Source of the DNA: Bacteroidota bacterium
GTDB taxonomy: Bacteria; Bacteroidota; Bacteroidia; Sphingobacteriales; Sphingobacteriaceae
DNA length: 51,588 nucleotides
Assembly (NCBI GenBank): GCA_013286235.1
Contig: JABDGE010000018.1
Coordinates: 1 to 51,588 of the forward strand
Direction: 5' to 3'
Both the position numbers and the translations under genes were made by a program. The notes below the pieces were generated by a model, which saw only the letters and a program-made list of their open reading frames with translations, had not been told where the DNA came from and searched no databases. Shown here one piece after another: positions 42,478 to 51,119 of the stretch (position 1 is the stretch's first letter; every line of letters begins with the position of its first letter).

Positions 42478-45400
42478 CTATACCGTAAACTGTTCCTTCA
42501 ACTCACCATTGGTTGGGTCGAGCAATCCCCTCAGATGGCGTTCTTCATTATTCAGAACCGCCAGGGGCACCCCGGTCACCCGTTCCTGCAAGGATTGGAA
42601 GATCACAAACAGCACGGGGATCACAAACAAACCGAGCAACACGCCTGAAACCATGCCTCCTGCCGCGCCTATGCTGATAGAGTGGTTACCCTGTGCAGAT
42701 GGACCGGTCGCAATGCTCATCGGGAATAAGCCCACCACAAAGGCAAGCGAAGTCATGAGGATTGGCCGCAACCGTAATTTCGCAGCTTCTAATGCGGCTG
42801 CCACCAATGGCTGCCCTGCTCTTCGGCGCTGGACTGCAAACTCGACGATCAGGATGGCATTTTTAGCGAGCAGACCGATCAGCATGATCAGCGCCACCTG
42901 TACATAAATGTTGTTTTCGATGCCGGTCAACCCAAGCACCACAAACACACCGAAAATGCCGGTTGGTATAGACAGGATCACCGCCAGCGGGAGGATATAG
43001 CTTTCGTATTGTGCTGATAATAAGAAATATACAAACACTAAACACAGCGTAAAGATAATTGCCGACTGCCCGCCGGAGGACAACTCCTCGCGCGTCTGCC
43101 CCGAAAATTCGTAAGCATATCCAGCACCCAATTGCTTATCCGCTTCCTCCTGTATCGCCTTGATGGCATCGCCCGAGCTGTAGCCTGGTTTTGGGATCAC
43201 ATTGATCTCGATGGAATTGAACAGGTTATAACGTGAGGCCGTTTCCGATCCATAAACCCGCTGCAGGGTTACCAGGGTTTTTATAGGCACCATGGCGCCG
43301 CTTTTGTTCTTTACATACACCCGGTCGATGGATGAAGGATCGGCACGGTCGGGGATATCGGCCTGTACCAGCACCCGGTAATATTTGCCGAAGCGGTTAA
43401 AATCCGACGCCTGCACGCTGCCGTAATACACCTGCATCGTCTGCAGGATATCCTTAACGCTTACGCCAAGCTGGTCGGCTTTGTCGTTATCCACCTGGAT
43501 CTCGTATTGCGGATAGTCCGCCTTGAATGCGGTGAAGGCATAAGCGATTTCCTTGCGTTTCATCAGGTCGCCGATAAAGCTGTTGGCCTCGCCGCTGAAC
43601 TTATCCAGCGAGCCGCCGGTTTTGTCCTGTAACACCAGGTCGAGCGCTTCCACGTTGCTGAAACCCGGCACGGTAGGGAATTCAAATACAAAGAAGTTGC
43701 CTCCGGGTATGCCGGCCATTTTGCCTCTTATCTCGTTCATGATCGCATCGATGTCCTTCACCTTGCCGCGATCGGCATGGGGCTTCAGCAGCACAAAACA
43801 TACGGCTGCCGATGGGCTGGTCGAGTTGGTCAGCAAGTTGAAGCCGGTAATTGCCGTAACAAAGCGGCCCTGCTCCAATCCTCTTAATTGAGTCTCGGCC
43901 TCCTGCATAACTTTTGATGTGCCGTCAAGCGATGTGCCCGATGGCGTTGAAATTGATATCGCGATAAAGCCCTGGTCTTCGGTGGGGATAAAGCCGGTCG
44001 GTGTTCTTTTCACCATCCAAACCGTCACCAATATCACGATGCTCAGGCCGCCAAGCGCTACCCATTTGGTTTTGATGAGGAATTTGAGCGCCCCGGTATA
44101 CCGATCGGTCACCGCTGTAAATCCTTTATTAAAGCCGGCGAAGAAACGTTTCTTAAAGCCGGTTTCAACTGCTTTCCCATCTGCCGAAACATGGGTGTTC
44201 TTCAAAAACAAAGCTGCCAACGCGGGGCTTAGTGTTAAGGCATTCACCGCCGAAATAACGATCGCAATCGCCATCGTAAAGGCAAACTGCCGGTAAAATA
44301 CCCCGGTAGAACCGCTCATAAAGCCTACGGGCAGGAACACAGCCGCCATAACTAAGGTGATGGAGATGATGGCGCCGGTGATCTCGTGCATCGCTTCGGT
44401 GGTGGCCGCCTTTGGGGCTAAGTGTTTATGCTCCATTTTGGCGTGGACCGCCTCAACCACTACGATCGCATCATCCACCACGATACCGATCGCCAGCACC
44501 AACGCGAAAAGCGTAAGCAGGTTGATGGTAAAGCCAAACAGCGACATAAAGAAGAAGGTACCGATGATCGCCACGGGAACCGCAATTGCGGGGATCAGCG
44601 TCGACCTGAAATCCTGCAGGAAGATAAACACCACCAGGAATACGAGGATAAAAGCCTCCGCAAGGGTATGCTCCACCTGCTCGATCGATTCATCCAATGC
44701 GATCTTCGTGCTGTAAAAGTTATTGAATTTGATGCCTGCCGGGAAGTTCTTCGACTCCTTCGCCATCAGCTTGTTAATAGCGATCTGGATATCGTTGGAG
44801 TTGGAACCCGCTAACTGTATAATGCCTATCCCGATGCCGGTATGCCCGTTCAGGTGCGTAACGCTGGTATAGGAGTAGGTGCCGAACTCAACGCGCGCCA
44901 CATCCTTTAACCGCAATATAGACCCATCGGCATTGGCGCGGATGGCGATGTTTTCATATTCTTCGGGCTTGTTCAGCTTGCCTTTGTATTTGATCACGTA
45001 TTCAAATACCTGGTTGCTTTGCTCGCCGAACTTGCCGGGCGCGGCCTCCAGGCTTTTGTCCTGTATGGCTGCCGTTACCTCATCTGGGGTAACGTTATAG
45101 GCTTCCATTTGCGCCGGCTTGAGCCATATGCGCATGGAATAATCCTTCACCCCGCCAAAGATGGTCGCCGAGCCTACGCCGGGAATGCGCTTGATCTCCG
45201 GGATGATGTTGATCTGCGCGTAGTTGGCCACAAAGGTTTGGTCGTACTTCTTTTCGTCCTCGGTGTACATGCCCACCGCCATAATAAAGCTGGTTTGCTG
45301 TTTCTGGGTGATCACGCCCTGCTGCACTACTTCGGGTGGCAGCTGGCTGGTGGCCGCGGCAACACGGTTCTGTACATTTACAGCGGCCTGGTCGGCATTG

Positions 45401-45693
45401 GTCCCCAGTTTAAAGTAAATGGTAATAGCCAGGGTACCGTCGTTGCTGGCGGTCGAGGTCATATAGGTCATGTTTTCCACACCGTTGATGGATTCCTCCA
45501 GCGAGGGCGCTACCGACCGCAAAACTGTTTCGGCATTGGCGCCGGGGTAAACCGCTGTTACCAGCACGGACGGCGGCGCAATGTCCGGGAATTGCTGCAG
45601 GGGCAGGTTCACCAGCCCGAGCACACCTAATATCACCAGCAGGATCGAGATCACTGTGGCTAATACCGGTCTTTGTATAAATCTTTGGAACAT
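42478..45693 (-). CDS. RND multidrug efflux pump, HAE1 (AcrB) family
   Basis: 1071-residue inner-membrane proton/drug antiporter with 12 membrane segments and two large periplasmic loops. N-terminus MFQRFIQRPVLATVISILLV, pore-loop segment, TM4 with the proton-relay Asp pair (AIGIVVDDAIVVVEAVHAKM) and TM10 Lys (LLAKNAILIVEFAVQRRRAG). Between the adaptor gene and the outer-membrane gene, all on the minus strand. Substrates unknown, probably multidrug; length is normal. Confidence 0.96.
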   Translation of the reverse strand: MFQRFIQRPVLATVISILLVILGVLGLVNLPLQQFPDIAPPSVLVTAVYPGANAETVLRSVAPSLEESINGVENMTYMTSTASNDGTLAITIYFKLGTNADQAAVNVQNRVAAATSQLPPEVVQQGVITQKQQTSFIMAVGMYTEDEKKYDQTFVANYAQINIIPEIKRIPGVGSATIFGGVKDYSMRIWLKPAQMEAYNVTPDEVTAAIQDKSLEAAPGKFGEQSNQVFEYVIKYKGKLNKPEEYENIAIRANADGSILRLKDVARVEFGTYSYTSVTHLNGHTGIGIGIIQLAGSNSNDIQIAINKLMAKESKNFPAGIKFNNFYSTKIALDESIEQVEHTLAEAFILVFLVVFIFLQDFRSTLIPAIAVPVAIIGTFFFMSLFGFTINLLTLFALVLAIGIVVDDAIVVVEAVHAKMEHKHLAPKAATTEAMHEITGAIISITLVMAAVFLPVGFMSGSTGVFYRQFAFTMAIAIVISAVNALTLSPALAALFLKNTHVSADGKAVETGFKKRFFAGFNKGFTAVTDRYTGALKFLIKTKWVALGGLSIVILVTVWMVKRTPTGFIPTEDQGFIAISISTPSGTSLDGTSKVMQEAETQLRGLEQGRFVTAITGFNLLTNSTSPSAAVCFVLLKPHADRGKVKDIDAIMNEIRGKMAGIPGGNFFVFEFPTVPGFSNVEALDLVLQDKTGGSLDKFSGEANSFIGDLMKRKEIAYAFTAFKADYPQYEIQVDNDKADQLGVSVKDILQTMQVYYGSVQASDFNRFGKYYRVLVQADIPDRADPSSIDRVYVKNKSGAMVPIKTLVTLQRVYGSETASRYNLFNSIEINVIPKPGYSSGDAIKAIQEEADKQLGAGYAYEFSGQTREELSSGGQSAIIFTLCLVFVYFLLSAQYESYILPLAVILSIPTGIFGVFVVLGLTGIENNIYVQVALIMLIGLLAKNAILIVEFAVQRRRAGQPLVAAALEAAKLRLRPILMTSLAFVVGLFPMSIATGPSAQGNHSISIGAAGGMVSGVLLGLFVIPVLFVIFQSLQERVTGVPLAVLNNEERHLRGLLDPTNGELKEQFTV

Positions 45694-45820
45694 GTTGATC
45701 TGTTTTAGTTTGAAACGTATGCGCTAAATCAATTTTACATAATTGAAAAACGCTTTTGATTATCAATATTTTGGCTTTCGAATTTTGCTTTTGGCGTTAA
45801 CCACTCACTACTCACTACTT

Positions 45821-45878
45821 CGGCCATGAACCATGAGCTATGAACTATGAACAAAAAACTGCTACTGCTACTGCCACT
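45821..45878. repeat. 58-base repeat, copy 1
   Basis: Starts cggccatgaaccatgagc and ends gctactgccact. A near-identical copy, differing by one extra A in an A-run, lies at 47245-47303. The two flank the adaptor gene, and this copy stops four bases before the adaptor stop codon at 45882. Confidence 0.85.
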
Positions 45879-45881
45879 CGA

Positions 45882-47075
45882 TCAATTCGCGGCAATCCTT
45901 GCAGAAGTCTTCTCCGGGTTGATGATCTCGCCTTCCTGCAGGTGGTCGATGCCGCTTAGCACGATCTGGTCGCCGGCTTTCACGCCGTCTTTAACGATGT
46001 AGTTGGAGCCGCTTTTGCCGGAAATGGTGATGGGCAGCCTTTTTACCTTATTGCTGTCGGCCAGGGCAAACACGAATACCTTGTCCTGCAGCTCAACCGT
46101 TGCCGATTGGGGTATGATCAATACATTGTTATGCTGCAGGCTCAAGCGGACCTTTCCGGTATTGCCCGACCGCAACAAACCTGCCGCATTCGGGAAGCTT
46201 GCCCGTAAAGTAATAGAGCCGGTGTTTTTGTCGAATTGCCCGTCTATCATGTCGATATGCCCGGCCGTGCCGAAGGCTATACCATCTGCAAGTAACAGCG
46301 TTACTGCGGGAAGCCTCTTTAGCTTTTCGCCGAGGGTTTCGCCGGGATATTGTTCTTTAAAGCCTACGAAATCCCTTTCACCCAGCGAGAAGTACACATG
46401 CACGTTATGCACGTCAGACAGTAGGGTGAGCGCATCAGCATCGTTAGGGGCAACAAGGCTTCCCTGTTTTTTGCCCAGCCTGCCGATATAACCGCTCACC
46501 GGCGCCTTGATCAGCGTATAAGCTACGTTGATCTGGGCGGTGGAAACTGCGGCCCGGGCCTGCTCGGCATTGGCCTTAGCTACGTCCAGCGCTGCACTCG
46601 CGGTTTTTAGCTGGAAGTCCGACACCACTTTATTTTGCACCAACGGTGTTATTTTTTCTATTTCCAGCTGGGCATTACCTACTGCCGCTTCCGCGGCATG
46701 CAGGCCGGCAAGGGCATTGTTGTATAGGGCGCGGTATGGCAGGTCGTTGATCTTGAACAAGGGTTGCCCTGCGTTTACAAAAGCGCCTTCATCCACAAAT
46801 ACTTTATCCAGGGCGCCGCTCACCTGCGGGCGGATCTCCACATTCACCACGCCTTCTACCGATGCCGGGTATTCCTGGTAGGTGGTGTCGGTGGCAGTGG
46901 TAACCACGGCTACCGGCAGCGCCGGCGGCGGCATGGCCACCTGTCCCTGCGGCGCCGGCGCGCAGCTGTTTAAAATGATCGCCGCCAACGAGGCCGGGAT
47001 CACCAAATATTTAACGATGTTAAGCCATTTAACATTGTTAAGATAATTCGATTGTTGTTTACTTAAGTTTTCCAT
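45882..47075 (-). CDS. RND efflux periplasmic adaptor (membrane fusion protein) lipoprotein
   Basis: 397-residue adaptor. After a 20-residue N-terminal tail there is a lipoprotein signal (YLVIPASLAAIILNSCAPAP). Then the b-barrel/lipoyl and hairpin domains: VEIRPQVSGALDKVFVDEGA, PLVQNKVVSDFQLKTASAALD in the hairpin, YTLIKAPVSGYIGRLGKKQG in the second lipoyl half and GKVRLSLQHNNVLIIPQSAT later. First structural gene of the pump operon. Codons for residues 13-21 (NNVKWLNIV) coincide with a 27-bp operator-like sequence (47013-47039). The ATG at 47075 is retained because it gives a plausible signal. Confidence 0.94.
   Translation of the reverse strand: MENLSKQQSNYLNNVKWLNIVKYLVIPASLAAIILNSCAPAPQGQVAMPPPALPVAVVTTATDTTYQEYPASVEGVVNVEIRPQVSGALDKVFVDEGAFVNAGQPLFKINDLPYRALYNNALAGLHAAEAAVGNAQLEIEKITPLVQNKVVSDFQLKTASAALDVAKANAEQARAAVSTAQINVAYTLIKAPVSGYIGRLGKKQGSLVAPNDADALTLLSDVHNVHVYFSLGERDFVGFKEQYPGETLGEKLKRLPAVTLLLADGIAFGTAGHIDMIDGQFDKNTGSITLRASFPNAAGLLRSGNTGKVRLSLQHNNVLIIPQSATVELQDKVFVFALADSNKVKRLPITISGKSGSNYIVKDGVKAGDQIVLSGIDHLQEGEIINPEKTSARIAAN
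47013..47039. promoter_or_regulatory. TetR operator candidate, site 3 (inside the adaptor gene)
   Basis: 27-base sequence identical at 21 positions to site 1 (47340-47366): arms AACGATGTTAAG and ATTTAACATTGTT with the same spacing. Lies in the first codons of the adaptor gene. Confidence 0.5.
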
Positions 47076-47244
47076 ATTGTATAGTTTATTTTTTAGATGT
47101 TATATGATAAGTCTGTTATTAAATTCAAATTGCACCGGTGATTATCGTTATCACCTTCTTCGTCTGTCATAGCTTTTTTCAGCCGCCGAAGCTTAAGCGA
47201 AGGAGCCAGCGACAGCGGATCACCTTTCCCTTCCTTACCAACTC

Positions 47245-47303
47245 CGGCCATGAACCATGAGCTATGAACTATGAACAAAAAAACTGCTACTGCTACTGCC
47301 ACT
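47245..47303. repeat. 58-base repeat, copy 2
   Basis: Same sequence as 45821-45878 with one extra A in the central A-run. It sits in the leader of the efflux operon. Confidence 0.85.
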
Positions 47304-47339
47304 ACTACTTACCTCACCACTCACCACTCGCCAGAATCT

Positions 47340-47366
47340 AACACTGTTAAATAATTTAACAATGTT
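47340..47366. promoter_or_regulatory. TetR operator candidate, site 1
   Basis: Near-perfect inverted repeat: left arm AACACTGTTAAAT, right arm ATTTAACAATGTT, 12 of 13 pairing positions matching. Lies between tetR and the efflux genes, about 265 bases upstream of the adaptor ATG. Confidence 0.7.
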
Positions 47367-47390
47367 TCTTTTTTGTTAAAAAAATATAAA

Positions 47391-48008
47391 CTAATTGGCT
47401 GCTACCTGGTCGGTGATTGACCGTGTGATAGCGGTAATGGCCTCCATGAGCACCATGCGGTTTATTTCGTCGGATGAGCCGCGGCTCAGGATATTGATAG
47501 ATATCAACCCGTGAACTACCGACCAGAAGGTATAATATTTTGTACAGATCAGGTCCGATTCCAAATCTTCAATGTGCATCAGCTCGCCGATCACTTCGGT
47601 GAACAGGTCCCATTGCTTTTCAGCTTCGGGCAGGGTATTTACGTAGGAACAATGGCAGTTGGTGGAAACGCCGTACATCAGCTTATAGTATTCCTGGTTG
47701 GCAAATGCAAAGTTCCAGTATGCCACCCACATCGCTTCCAACTGCCTCGCCGGCAGCCTGTGCTCGTTTTTAGCTTCTTCCAGGTCGCGCGTTAGTAGCA
47801 TATATCCCCTGCGGGTCAGTTCCAGCAGTATCGCGTCCTTGTTGTCAAAGTACTCATAAATGATCGGCGCGGTGTACTCAATCGCATCAGCGATCTTGCG
47901 CATGCTCAAAGCATCCCATCCTTCTTCCTTCACAATTCTAAAAGCCGCATCCAGGATGTTCATCCTGGTTTCTTCCTTTAGCCTTAATATCCTATCCTTG
48001 CTTGCCAT
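47391..48008 (-). CDS. TetR/AcrR-family transcriptional repressor
   Basis: 205-residue repressor. N-terminal helix-turn-helix: ILDAAFRIVKEEGWDALSMR then KIADAIEYTAPIIYEYFDNK (about residues 18-57), ligand-binding domain with TetR_C-like helices afterwards. It is upstream of and co-directional with the adaptor, pump and channel genes, so it probably represses both itself and the operon until a pump substrate binds. Operator candidates overlap its own start region (48014-48040) and lie just beyond its stop (47340-47366). Confidence 0.93.
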   Translation of the reverse strand: MASKDRILRLKEETRMNILDAAFRIVKEEGWDALSMRKIADAIEYTAPIIYEYFDNKDAILLELTRRGYMLLTRDLEEAKNEHRLPARQLEAMWVAYWNFAFANQEYYKLMYGVSTNCHCSYVNTLPEAEKQWDLFTEVIGELMHIEDLESDLICTKYYTFWSVVHGLISINILSRGSSDEINRMVLMEAITAITRSITDQVAAN

Positions 48009-48013
48009 TTTAA

Positions 48014-48040
48014 AACAGCATTAAATAATCTAACACTGTT
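48014..48040. promoter_or_regulatory. TetR operator candidate, site 2 (upstream of tetR)
   Basis: 27-base sequence identical to site 1 at 22 positions; core TTAAATAAT and arm TAACACTGTT are kept while the other arm is degenerate. It ends five bases upstream of the tetR ATG, where binding would block its expression. Confidence 0.65.
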
Positions 48041-48161
48041 AAGCAAATGTATAACGGATTTTTGATGGGAGTGACATTTAATTGTCATTTCTATTTTTGT
48101 ATTTTTCCCTCCCCCCAAGTCATGCCGAACTTGTTTCGGCACTCCACCAAACATTCAGGCC

Positions 48162-48217
48162 ATGCATTTACGCCAATGCATTTACACCAGACATTTACGC
48201 CCTGCATTCATGCATTC
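48162..48217. repeat. 14-base tandem repeat
   Basis: ATGCATTTACGCCA (48162-48175), ATGCATTTACACCA (48176-48189) and two degenerate units out to 48217. The unit is twice seven bases, in line with the heptamer spacers elsewhere. Confidence 0.7.
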
Positions 48218-48306
48218 GTACTCCACTTCGTCCCCGGAAATCATGCTTTCGTTGATAATTTCAACTGCTGTCCCACAAATCCATTTCAACTAAACAAAAG
48301 TCCGTT

Positions 48307-48612
48307 TTGGATAAATCGCTCTTCGACCACTCACATACCTTCGCCAAAAATATTTACCATGAAAGCAATCGTATTGAATTAAACGTTTCTCCCCATTATT
48401 TATCCAGACTGCTGCGCCTCACCGGCTTAAACACACAGCAGCATATCCATATCAAGCTGATCGACAAAGCAAAAGAGCTGTTGTCCACCACCCCGCTCTC
48501 CGTTAGCGAGATCGCTTACGCTTTGGGTTTCGAACAGATTCAATCCTTCAGTAAATTATTTAAAACCAAGACTACTCTATCGCCGCTTGAATTCACGCAA
48601 TCTTTTAATTAG
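48307..48612 (+). pseudogene. AraC-family regulator remnant (C-terminal HTH only)
   Basis: About 100 codons encoding the two AraC helix-turn-helix motifs: NVSPHYLSRLLRLTGLNTQQ, then DKAKELLSTTPLSVSEIAYA and LGFEQIQSFSKLFKTKTTLS. The usual N-terminal sensor half (about 170-200 residues) is missing, with no trace in the 290 bases upstream, and the only start is a TTG. Probably a decayed gene; a short free-standing HTH protein is a less likely alternative. Confidence 0.7.
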
Positions 48613-48853
48613 AAGGGAAACAGATAAAACGGTTGTTGGCTATCATAATTTTGGCTGGCTTATTTGGCATAGCTCTTGGCTCTTGCAAATCTTGCCAGCG
48701 AAATAACACCGGCGTCGGCTCATCCCTATAGGCCACATTTTCAAACTCTGGCCCATGCAGGTTTTTCTATCGGCCAATAATATTTTGTTGGCTATTCGCA
48801 AAGTGTTGATAAAAATTTTAGCAAAAATTTTTCACTTACTAATTTAAACTCAA

Positions 48854-48861
48854 TACATTTG
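48854..48861 (+). promoter_or_regulatory. Perfect -7 box TACATTTG upstream of the methyltransferase
   Basis: Exact Bacteroidetes -7 element 24 bases before the methyltransferase ATG, with TTC 20 bases upstream as a weak -33. Confidence 0.5.
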
Positions 48862-48862
48862 T

Positions 48863-48886
48863 TTTGTCCGTAAATTTGTCCGCAAA
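48863..48886. repeat. 12-base direct repeat abutting the methyltransferase start
   Basis: TTTGTCCGTAAA (48863-48874) and TTTGTCCGCAAA (48875-48886) differ at one base; the last A of the second copy is the first base of the ATG. It covers the whole leader, where a ribosome-binding site would be, and could be an operator for autoregulation. Confidence 0.6.
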
Positions 48887-51111
48887 TGATCACAGCAAAA
48901 TTCTACCTCGATAAGGCCGATAAAAACAAATTATGTCCCATCCATTTGGTTATTCGTAATAAGAATGCCAAAATAAAAATATCAGTTGCCGAAAAAATCA
49001 GGAACAAAGACTGGGATGGGAAGAACCAGCAGGTAAAAGAAACCTGCTATAACCACCTATCCATCAACAAATATCTTGGCTTTTTGCGAAGCGAAGTTTT
49101 CAAATACTTAGATAATACACCACATACGCTACATACCGAAAGTAAGATCAAGGAGAAAATACTTTCGTTAATCAACAGCCGGAAAGAGAATGCGACCACA
49201 AACATAGTTGCAGATGTCGATGGCTACTATGCTGGACTCGAAAAAGTGAAATTTATCGATTTATTCGCGGGAGCTGGCGGATTTAGCGAGGGTTTTTTAC
49301 AAGCCGAAGCCAAAGGAAAATTTTTCGAATTTTTGCTGGCAAGCGACATTAATGAAAATTGTGAGCTTACACATTTGGCTAGGTATAACCATCAGCTCGG
49401 CTTAGATATGGAGTTCTTGAAGCAAGATATCACCGAACCCAACTTTTTAGAAAATATGCTCAAAAAACTCCACGACAAAACCGTGGATGTTGTATGCGGC
49501 GGGCCGCCATGTCAAAGTTTTAGTTTGGCGGGAAAACGGAAAAAGTTCGATAAAAAAGACGACTTGTTTGCTCATTATCTTAAAGTAATTAGGCAACTAC
49601 GTCCTAAATATTTTGTAATGGAAAATGTTAAAGGGATTTTAACCAAGGAGGGTGGAAAGATCAAGGAAATGATCCTACAAGAGATCAGGTCGATCGTCGA
49701 TTTACAGGAGTTTCACCAAATCCTGCATTTTGTATCAAATTTAAAAAAGATTCAAAAAGAGCAGTCTTTTATCCTGGAGTGTTATTCGCTTCGTCTGCAG
49801 TTTGAGAGGGAAATAGATAAGGACCTTGAAAAATTGAAAGAGAAATATATCTCAGACATTGAAAATAAATTTAGGCAACTTACACCCAAAATCGTCGATT
49901 ATAAAACCAGCAAAACCGATCCGAATATAAGCACCATTCGGCATGGATTTAATTTGTTAAAAAGAGAAACTGAACTGGCCTACATCAGGAAGAAGGTAAT
50001 AGCCGAAAAAGCTTATTCAGATGTCGACAATGACTCGTTCGCTAGAGACTTCGACGCATTTTTAACGTCTATCGATCCCGGAACAATAATTGATAAGATA
50101 AATCAAGCCTTTGAGAACTTAAATCCTGCTGTACAATTCAAAGCCGAGATTGCGGAGATTATCAAGGGTATCGAAATATATGAATATAGTTTTGATGAAT
50201 GTGTTGGGGATTTAAGGCAGTTTGCGGCCCACGCAGGTAAAGAGTTGGAGTTTGACGTTATTCTTTCGCAAACACGGCTTTATAACATACAGGAGCCCTT
50301 TGTTGCCCTTGCTTCAAATTATGGTGTGCCGCAAAATAGGGAGCGAGTGTTGTTTATCGGTTGCAGGAAAGATCAGAAACTTATCAAGGAAATCCCGGCC
50401 ACTGTAGAGGACCATGAAAAAGTAACAGTATTTGAGGCGCTTTATGATTTAGATTTTGTCGATAACAACGACGAAAAATTTGATTATGAACCAGTGGATG
50501 TTGTAGCTAAATTCAACGGATCGTCGGAGAGATTATTGAATTTGTTGAGGAGGAGGGCGATAGATGGAGGCACTGAAGTTGACAACGGATTTACTTATGC
50601 CGAGTGGTCGCGGCGAGGGCGTCTAAACGGTCGTTTTGCTAGTGCCAAACATCCATTTTATGTTCGTGATCATGAAGAACTTGAATTACATTTATCCCAC
50701 TTGGTTGCGCCGTTACACAATCACAAAACCAGTAAACAAAACGACGACGTAATCCAACGTTTGGATGTAATATTAAATGAAGGTGATTACCAACAGTCAA
50801 AAGCGAGGTTAAAGGGCCTGGGATTGGAGTCGGATAAGCGAAACTACAATGTCTTGAAGCCAGCCGGTCAAAGCCCAACAGTAATGACCATCGCGGACGA
50901 TTACATACATTATGCCAATCCGCGGGCATTGACTGTTAGGGAAATGGCCAGGCTGCAATCGTTCGATGATTCGTTTGTTTTCCAGGGGAAGCGATCTACC
51001 GGGGGCAACAAGAGAAAATATGAAGTGCCACAATATACTTTAGTCGGAAATGCTGTTCCTCCATTGATGGCTAGGGCAGCAGCTATGGAAATATTGAAAA
51101 ATATTTCGTAG
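48886..51111 (+). CDS. DNA cytosine-5 methyltransferase with N-terminal recombinase Arm-type domain and long insertion
   Basis: 741-residue C5-methyltransferase. Motifs in order: I FIDLFAGAGGFSEGF (123-137), IV GGPPCQSFSLAG with catalytic Cys209, VI ENVKG (246-250), VIII QNRERVLFIG (483-492), IX RALTVREMARLQSF (680-693) and X GNAVPPLMARA (721-731). Residues 1 to about 78 (MITAKFYLDKADKNKLCPIH, RNKDWDGKNQQVK, NKYLGFLRSEV) resemble the Arm DNA-binding domain at the head of Bacteroidota tyrosine recombinases. Motifs VI and VIII are 237 residues apart, against about 42 in M.HhaI; the extra part (about 255-450) is charged, helical and possibly coiled-coil. Eight bases after its stop starts a restriction-enzyme-like gene, so it probably protects DNA in a type II system. 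Confidence 0.9.
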   Translation: MITAKFYLDKADKNKLCPIHLVIRNKNAKIKISVAEKIRNKDWDGKNQQVKETCYNHLSINKYLGFLRSEVFKYLDNTPHTLHTESKIKEKILSLINSRKENATTNIVADVDGYYAGLEKVKFIDLFAGAGGFSEGFLQAEAKGKFFEFLLASDINENCELTHLARYNHQLGLDMEFLKQDITEPNFLENMLKKLHDKTVDVVCGGPPCQSFSLAGKRKKFDKKDDLFAHYLKVIRQLRPKYFVMENVKGILTKEGGKIKEMILQEIRSIVDLQEFHQILHFVSNLKKIQKEQSFILECYSLRLQFEREIDKDLEKLKEKYISDIENKFRQLTPKIVDYKTSKTDPNISTIRHGFNLLKRETELAYIRKKVIAEKAYSDVDNDSFARDFDAFLTSIDPGTIIDKINQAFENLNPAVQFKAEIAEIIKGIEIYEYSFDECVGDLRQFAAHAGKELEFDVILSQTRLYNIQEPFVALASNYGVPQNRERVLFIGCRKDQKLIKEIPATVEDHEKVTVFEALYDLDFVDNNDEKFDYEPVDVVAKFNGSSERLLNLLRRRAIDGGTEVDNGFTYAEWSRRGRLNGRFASAKHPFYVRDHEELELHLSHLVAPLHNHKTSKQNDDVIQRLDVILNEGDYQQSKARLKGLGLESDKRNYNVLKPAGQSPTVMTIADDYIHYANPRALTVREMARLQSFDDSFVFQGKRSTGGNKRKYEVPQYTLVGNAVPPLMARAAAMEILKNIS

Positions 51112-51119
51112 CTTTCAAA

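Larger units (their letters stand above)
47076..47390. other. Promoter region of the RND operon with operator and repeats
   Basis: 315-base gap between the tetR stop and the adaptor start. It contains copy 2 of the 58-base repeat (47245-47303), CACTCACC words up to about 47330 and operator site 1 at 47340-47366. No gene seen; the efflux promoter is presumably here. Confidence 0.6.

Noticed and set aside
45019..45630. 203-codon plus-strand frame opposite the RND pump gene
   Set aside because: Mirror of a highly conserved pump sequence, no start context and no family resemblance.
48047..48382. 111-codon frame over the 14-base tandem repeat
   Set aside because: Composed of repeat translation rich in His/Phe; overlaps the AraC remnant in another frame; no start signal.
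48886..49120. Remnant of a whole tyrosine recombinase
   Set aside because: Only the Arm-like part is present; no core-binding or catalytic R-H-R-Y region follows, so I treat it as a fused domain.
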